From: Ligula intestinalis
Lineage: Eukaryota > Platyhelminthes > Cestoda > Diphyllobothriidea > Diphyllobothriidae
DNA: 64,000 bases
NCBI GenBank assembly: GCA_036362985.1
Contig: JAYGXS010000004.1
Span: forward strand, 32,176,632 to 32,240,631
Direction: 5' to 3'
Under the pieces are notes generated by a model. The model was not told where the DNA came from and did no database searches. It saw nothing but the letters and a program-made list of their open reading frames with translations. Below are positions 59,433-64,000 of the stretch, one piece after another (positions within the stretch are counted from its first letter, which is position 1; each line of letters begins with the position of its first letter). The position numbers and the translations under genes are program-made.

Positions 59433-59912
59433 CAGTAGTCGCTGGTTATTAAGCCCACGGTTAATAGGCTTAGCTGCGTATTAAGCCAAAATCAGCTTGG
59501 AAAGGACTTTTGCACAGCAAAATCCGCCGGCTAATAAGTCCAGTCGCCAGCTACAAAGCCCATCTCATCTCTCTGCGTGCGCAACTGGTCTACAGGCATC
59601 AGATTTCACAAAATTCGACATCAAAGAGCAATTGCGAGTGAATTTTCCTCCAAAAGAACTGACACTAGCCTGCTTTTTTAAACGTGTCGCAAATCATTTT
59701 TGTTTGTTTTTATTATTAGGTAAAATACAGACAAACAGCATTCTTTTCCTGTACACAACCAAGCTTTACACATGATACAATATGTATGTAATGTATAGTG
59801 TCTATCCTGCGTTTGCTAATCATGAAATAGGACTCTCCGGTTTATGTGCCTGCCGCTTATTAAGCCCAATTTAGTCTGGGCCCGAGGTGGGCTTAATAAC
59901 CGGCGACTACTG
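59433..59912. mobile_element. pogo/Tigger-like MITE with TA target duplication
   Basis: The ends are CAGTAGTCGCTGGTTATTAA and, inverted, CAGTAGTCGCCGGTTATTAA, each continuing GCCCAC and each flanked by TA (59431-59432 and 59913-59914). Additional sub-terminal 'ttaataagccc' motifs recur inside both ends. The length is 480 bp. The inner 92-codon frame (59497-59775) shows no transposase motif, so it is a non-autonomous element. The TA duplication and CAG termini place it with the pogo/Tc1-mariner group. Confidence 0.75.
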
Positions 59913-59964
59913 TACCTTCTTGGTCTATTAATATTAGTTGGGAGTTTGACAGTTTTGAATAATT

Positions 59965-60065
59965 CATTTGACCCAGTATAAAAAAAACTCGGTGGCGATG
60001 GTGGAAATCGAATCGAGACAGCACGAAGGGGGGTGGTAGTAATGTTATAATGACGGGTTCAGAGT
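59965..60065 (-). repeat. Degenerate tRNA-like SINE fragment
   Basis: AAAAAAACTCGGTGGCGATG, GGTGGAAATCGAATCGAG and a later GGTTCAGAGTCC resemble a weathered copy of the 33-kb SINE. Weak evidence. Confidence 0.3.
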
Positions 60066-60069
60066 CCCT

Positions 60070-61530
60070 AGCGTTTTAACGATTACATCTGACATCACGC
60101 GCGTTAATTTACCCGGGCAAGTTATTAATATTGTAAAATGATAGATTAAAGGCAGAGTGATATGTGGCGCCAAAGATTTGCTTCGCAAATAAACCTTATT
60201 ATTATGTCGGCATCATGGGAACATAAGTTTAGTCTGCTTGGTCGCATATTCGGCATTTCGGTGGTTGTCTCGTGACTTCTGCTGTCCCCTCTTGATTTTC
60301 ACCCCAATGTCCCCACTGAGCTCTTCGTGATGTTATATGATATCTCCCATGACAAGGAATATCCCGAACCCTCACGAGTTCTCCTAAACAGCACGATCCC
60401 ATTTCAAAACATCATACTAAGCAGATTTTTTCTCCTCTATTTTTTGGAAATCACGGGCTCGCTGAAGTCTGCCCCAGATTTCCCTTATAGAATTTTCGAT
60501 TTTCACTGTTTCTTCCTTAGTTCAGATAATTAACAAATATTGATGACTATAGCTGCAAATAACGACCCTCTGAAAATCTGATCTGACCTAATATGCATAA
60601 CGTGATACTCACTTCTGCTATTATACAGGTACTCACACACGGTTATGATCATCAACTTTCTATTTATGCGAACCACAAAAATGCGTGTATAATAACTGAA
60701 CTCCCAGCACCTTTAATATAAAATTATATATTCAAGTCCATCATAGAAATTAGTCAGGGCGTTGGTGGTGACTTCGGGTACGTTCAGTTCACAAACACGC
60801 ACCGAAGTCCTGCTATCCTGCTACTCAGTCATAGAAATTAGTAGTGACATTGGTGGTGGCGTTCAGTATCAGTGTCAGTATAGTTGAGGTATATGTATGT
60901 AGGGTGCCTTCTCAATGAGCAGGTTCAACTCAAAAACACGCACAGAAGGCCCGCGATGCTGGTTGTGGATTGTTATATTTTTGTTTAAGTTGCTTATTCC
61001 ATTGTTTTTGACTTCCATTGAATATTTAGCATTCCTTTGTCTTTATTCTTTATCGCTTGGATAATTTCTTTTAATTAATACAGTGGGGTGGCCGTAGGTT
61101 TAGTATTTGAGTTTTAAGGTTGTGCATAGGGATCAACTACTGGATACCAGGCACGACACTTTAGGGCACCGTGCTGTTCACTCTTTGGACTACTTTCTGG
61201 AGAGATCCTTTCGTGTTTTTCACCTATCCCTTCAGTGTGTTTGAGACACATCAATTTTTTTTCTTCGAAATGTTGGCGGTGCATATTCAGGGTGTAAGGG
61301 ACGAACCACTTTTTTGTTTTAATGCATATTTGTAATTTTCAATTTTAGTGGCGGTCGTGGAGACGACACGTAAGACAGTGCCTGACGGCAGCCATTCCGG
61401 AGCCTTGAAGGACGTGTCTGAGAAGCACCAGCTCTTTTCGTCTTCAGAGGAACATTAATGGTTATTATTCTTGTCGTAGTTATATAAACGCTCATACTAT
61501 ACGGATCACTTCGCGTTGTGTATGTGATCG
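60070..61530. other. Region before the second Ty3/gypsy element, with an imperfect direct repeat
   Basis: No gene. Two related units start CATAGAAATTAGTCAGGGCG (about 60742) and CATAGAAATTAGTAGTGACA (about 60831), each followed by GGTGGTG and, later, ACACGCACMGAAG. The stretch from about 60830 to 61340 could include a 5' LTR of the downstream element, with TTTTAGTGGCGGTCGTGGAG (from 61344) as a possible primer site. The partner LTR lies outside the window, so this is a guess. Confidence 0.35.
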
Positions 61531-61549
61531 CTTGTGGACGGCTATATGT

Positions 61550-64000
61550 GTATAAACATGACTGATCAGACTTCCGACTCTGAAGGTCCCCAGGCACCAA
61601 GTCCGACGGCAGAAACAACTCAGTTACCAGGATCTTCAACCGGAACACCAGTGAAGGCAGAGGGCAAGGCAGCCGCGGTAAATAAGGAGAAGCCAGGTGT
61701 GCCTGTATACTGGTGGCAGCCCAGATGGCGGACCCGCCCCTAATTGTCCCAACCCATTTCCAACTTCTTTCCGCCCTTATGATGGTCATCGAGACTTCAC
61801 TAGCTGGCTCGAACTCTGTAAATTCCTTCTCAACCGTGTCTCAGCAAGCCAACGGAGCAAATGCCTCTTTTCGCATCTCGCAGAGGACCAACTGTAAAGG
61901 CACTAAGGAGGGGCTATCGCTCAACCACACCGTTCGATTTCCTATGTGACCAGCTCGGTAGACTTTCCGAACCCCCATTGGAAATTGAAGAGGCCGCCCA
62001 TCAATTAATCCACCGCCGCCGACGTCCAGGGGAAGACCCCCTCGACGGCTAGCTTCCGCCACTTACCCGTCCCTTTCCACCGCCCACAAGGACCGCGTCA
62101 TCCTTGACCACTTTAAGACCGGCCTTAATTCGGAGGAGATTTTCTATTCTCTTCGGCACAACCCGCCGGGTGATCTTGAAGGCGCCATCCAGAGGGCCAA
62201 CGAGCTGTTATTACCAGACAAGCTGCGGCCTCCCACAAATCGTCCTGGATTTACCTACAATCCCTCGTACTCCAACCGCCCACGGGAAGGTTCCCTTTCC
62301 TCACCTTCACCGCATTTTCCGAACGCTCTTTCTTCGCGAGGTGGACCCAGACCTTCCTTCAATCCTAATCTACGTGGTGGACGTGACCCTAACTCCGGTA
62401 TTCAGTTTGTTCCTGTTTGCTTCATTGATGCCGCTAAACCTTTACCGTTTTATACTACTGTCCACATTAATCAGCTTCCTTATCGAGCTCTCCTTGACAC
62501 TGGCGCTACAGTTTCCCTAATTCGGTACGATATTTTATCACCTTCTCAATTCCGCCTTATTGATTCTCTTTCTCCCCTACCTAGCCCATTGACGGCCAAC
62601 GGCCAACGTTTACCCATCGAAGGATCAATTTACCTGTCTTAAGACTTCCCCACCGGGACCAAACACCACCGTAAGCCCTGCCCTGACTTGGGACATCTTC
62701 CTAGGTGTCGACTTTCTCGCTAAATTTAATTGCTCACTAGATATCTGTTCACAATCATTACGTGTTGGCTTTGCTACTTCCTCTACGCCATTAGACCCAG
62801 CCCCACCTTTAGATGACGAGATTTGTGCAGCCATCGAGGCTGCCATCACTCTACCTCCGACTAACCTAGAAGATCTCCTATCCCTGTATTCTGATCTTGA
62901 CACTCCCACCCGTGTGTAACTACAGGCCCTCCTGAGACTATTTCCTGACGTTTTCGCTTAGGATGACCATTCCCTTGCACGTTCTTCCATCATTCGTCAC
63001 ACCATCGATACCGGCTCCGCAAAACCAGTGTGGCAACCACCCCGGCGAATACCCCCACATTTTCAGCAGCAAGTCCAGGAGATGATTAAAATGATGTTGA
63101 AAAATCGCGTTATCCGTCCATCTCATTCACCATGGGCCTCTCCGGTTACGCTAGTACCCAAGAAAGATGGCAAACTACGTCTATGCATAGACTACCGCCG
63201 CCTTAATGCACTCACAGTCCGCGGCTCATTCCCGCTACCACGCATTGATGTCACTCTCGACGCGCTGGTAGGGGCGCGTTGGTTTACCACCCTAGATCTG
63301 AAGTCGGGTTACTGGCAAGTGGAGGTGGAACCCAAAGATAGAGCCAAAACGGCTTTCATCATCCCACAAGAACTCTTCGAATTTGAAATGTTCGTTCTTG
63401 TGAGATAAAGTAACTTATTTAGGCCACGAAGTTAGCCGTGATGGCATCAAAGCCTCACCCGAGAAAGTCAAGGCCATTCTGACTTGGCCCACTCCGACTT
63501 CAGCTACAGACGTGCGCAGCTTTGTAGGCCTCGCATCCTACTATAGACTATTCATATGCGGCTTCTCAGAAATCGCGCGGCCCCTGTTTATCCTTACGGA
63601 GAAAAACCGCCCATTTCAGTGGTCAGAAGCTGCCCAAGCGGCCTTTGACGAACTCAAGGCCCGCCTCACAACCGCCCCGGTTTTAATGCTGCCTAATGTT
63701 CTTCCTGATGCCCCCGATTTTATCCTCGATACAGACGCCAGCTGCTCCGCTATCGGTGGAATCTTATCTCAACCTGACGAGACCGGGGTCGAGCGGCCCA
63801 TCTGCTTTGCCAGTAGGACCCTCACAAGGACCGAACGTAAATACTCCGTCTACAAACGCGAGCTGTTAGCCTTAGTCACCTTCGTTAAGCGTTTTAAACC
63901 TTACCTGATTGGCCGCCATTTCATCATGCAGTCGGACCATAAAGCCCTTCAGAGTTTACAGAACACGAAGGATGCAGACGGGCAATTGACACGATGGCAA
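61550..64000 (+). pseudogene. Second Ty3/gypsy retrotransposon, gag-pol, deleted RT core, runs off the window
   Basis: Gag pieces: a leader from 61558 (MTDQTSDSEGP), a capsid part (YDGHRDFTSWLELCKFLLN; SHLAEDQL), then PFDFLCDQLGRL and QLIHRRRRPGEDPLDG, HFKTGLNSEEIFYSL, in alternating frames. Protease: PYRALLDTGATVSLI near 62484-62523, motif intact. RT: 63028-63408 with PSHSPWASPVTLVPKKDGKL and LDLKSGYWQVEV. At about 63400 the frame jumps from the LFEFEMF region straight to YLGHEVSRDGI, so the stretch with the YxDD catalytic centre (some 70-90 codons in relatives) is absent. RNase H follows (LDTDASCSAIGG; KYSVYKRELLALV; QSDHKALQSL). Integrase is beyond the window. It differs from the CsRn1-like element by its DTGA site and RT sequence. 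It cannot be active. Confidence 0.85.

Noticed and set aside
1..64000. CRISPR array, bacterial operon or integrated virus
   Set aside because: No regularly spaced identical repeats, no closely packed genes, and the retroelements lack an env-like frame.

Overview
The window looks like a repeat-rich metazoan nuclear genome, most probably a parasitic flatworm (cestode or trematode). That assignment is an inference. It rests on a gene with kilobase-scale introns, the mix of transposable elements (Penelope-like elements, a CsRn1-type Ty3/gypsy element, tRNA-derived SINEs, CR1/Jockey-type LINE ends) and generally AT-rich non-coding DNA. Nothing resembles a bacterial gene layout.

One host gene is visible: a Na+/Ca2+ exchanger (SLC8/NCX family) on the minus strand. 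I assembled five coding exons at 49793-48233, 46263-46149, 43084-42987, 17953-17718 and 7865-7766. All have GT/AG borders and compatible reading-frame phases. Together they encode about 703 residues: signal peptide or first hydrophobic segment, N-terminal membrane domain with the alpha-1 repeat, XIP-like segment, both calcium-binding (Calx-beta) domains and the start of the return to the membrane. The C-terminal membrane half with the alpha-2 repeat is not here and should lie to the left of the window. Positions 1-49793 are therefore nearly all NCX intron (about 2, 3, 25 and 9.9 kb, plus a partial intron at the left edge).

The introns are full of decayed mobile DNA. Penelope-like element (PLE) relics lie at 11.8-12.1, 14.7-15.5, 19.2-20.3, 22.1-22.9 and 30.7-31.4 kb. 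Several PLE 3' ends, and further isolated copies of them, carry a short hairpin between a CTGATGA-like box and a CGAAAC box, the layout of a hammerhead ribozyme core. Three inverted-repeat units (7.2-7.7, 22.1-22.9, 34.5-34.8 kb) have such ends facing outward, and the 22-kb unit is flanked by a perfect 13-bp target-site duplication. Two dispersed repeat families that I do not recognise (here 'family A' and 'family D'), tRNA-derived SINEs and two pogo/Tigger-like MITEs are also present.

Right of the gene (50-64 kb) the sequence is mostly retrotransposon. A structurally complete but coding-dead CsRn1-like Ty3/gypsy element spans 50485-56238, with about 520-bp LTRs, an ACAC duplication, a tRNA-Trp-type primer-binding site and a 5'-truncated LINE nested in its gag. 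A LINE 3' fragment lies at 58.2-59.0 kb. A second Ty3/gypsy element starts near 61.5 kb, lacks the catalytic centre of its reverse transcriptase and runs off the right edge.
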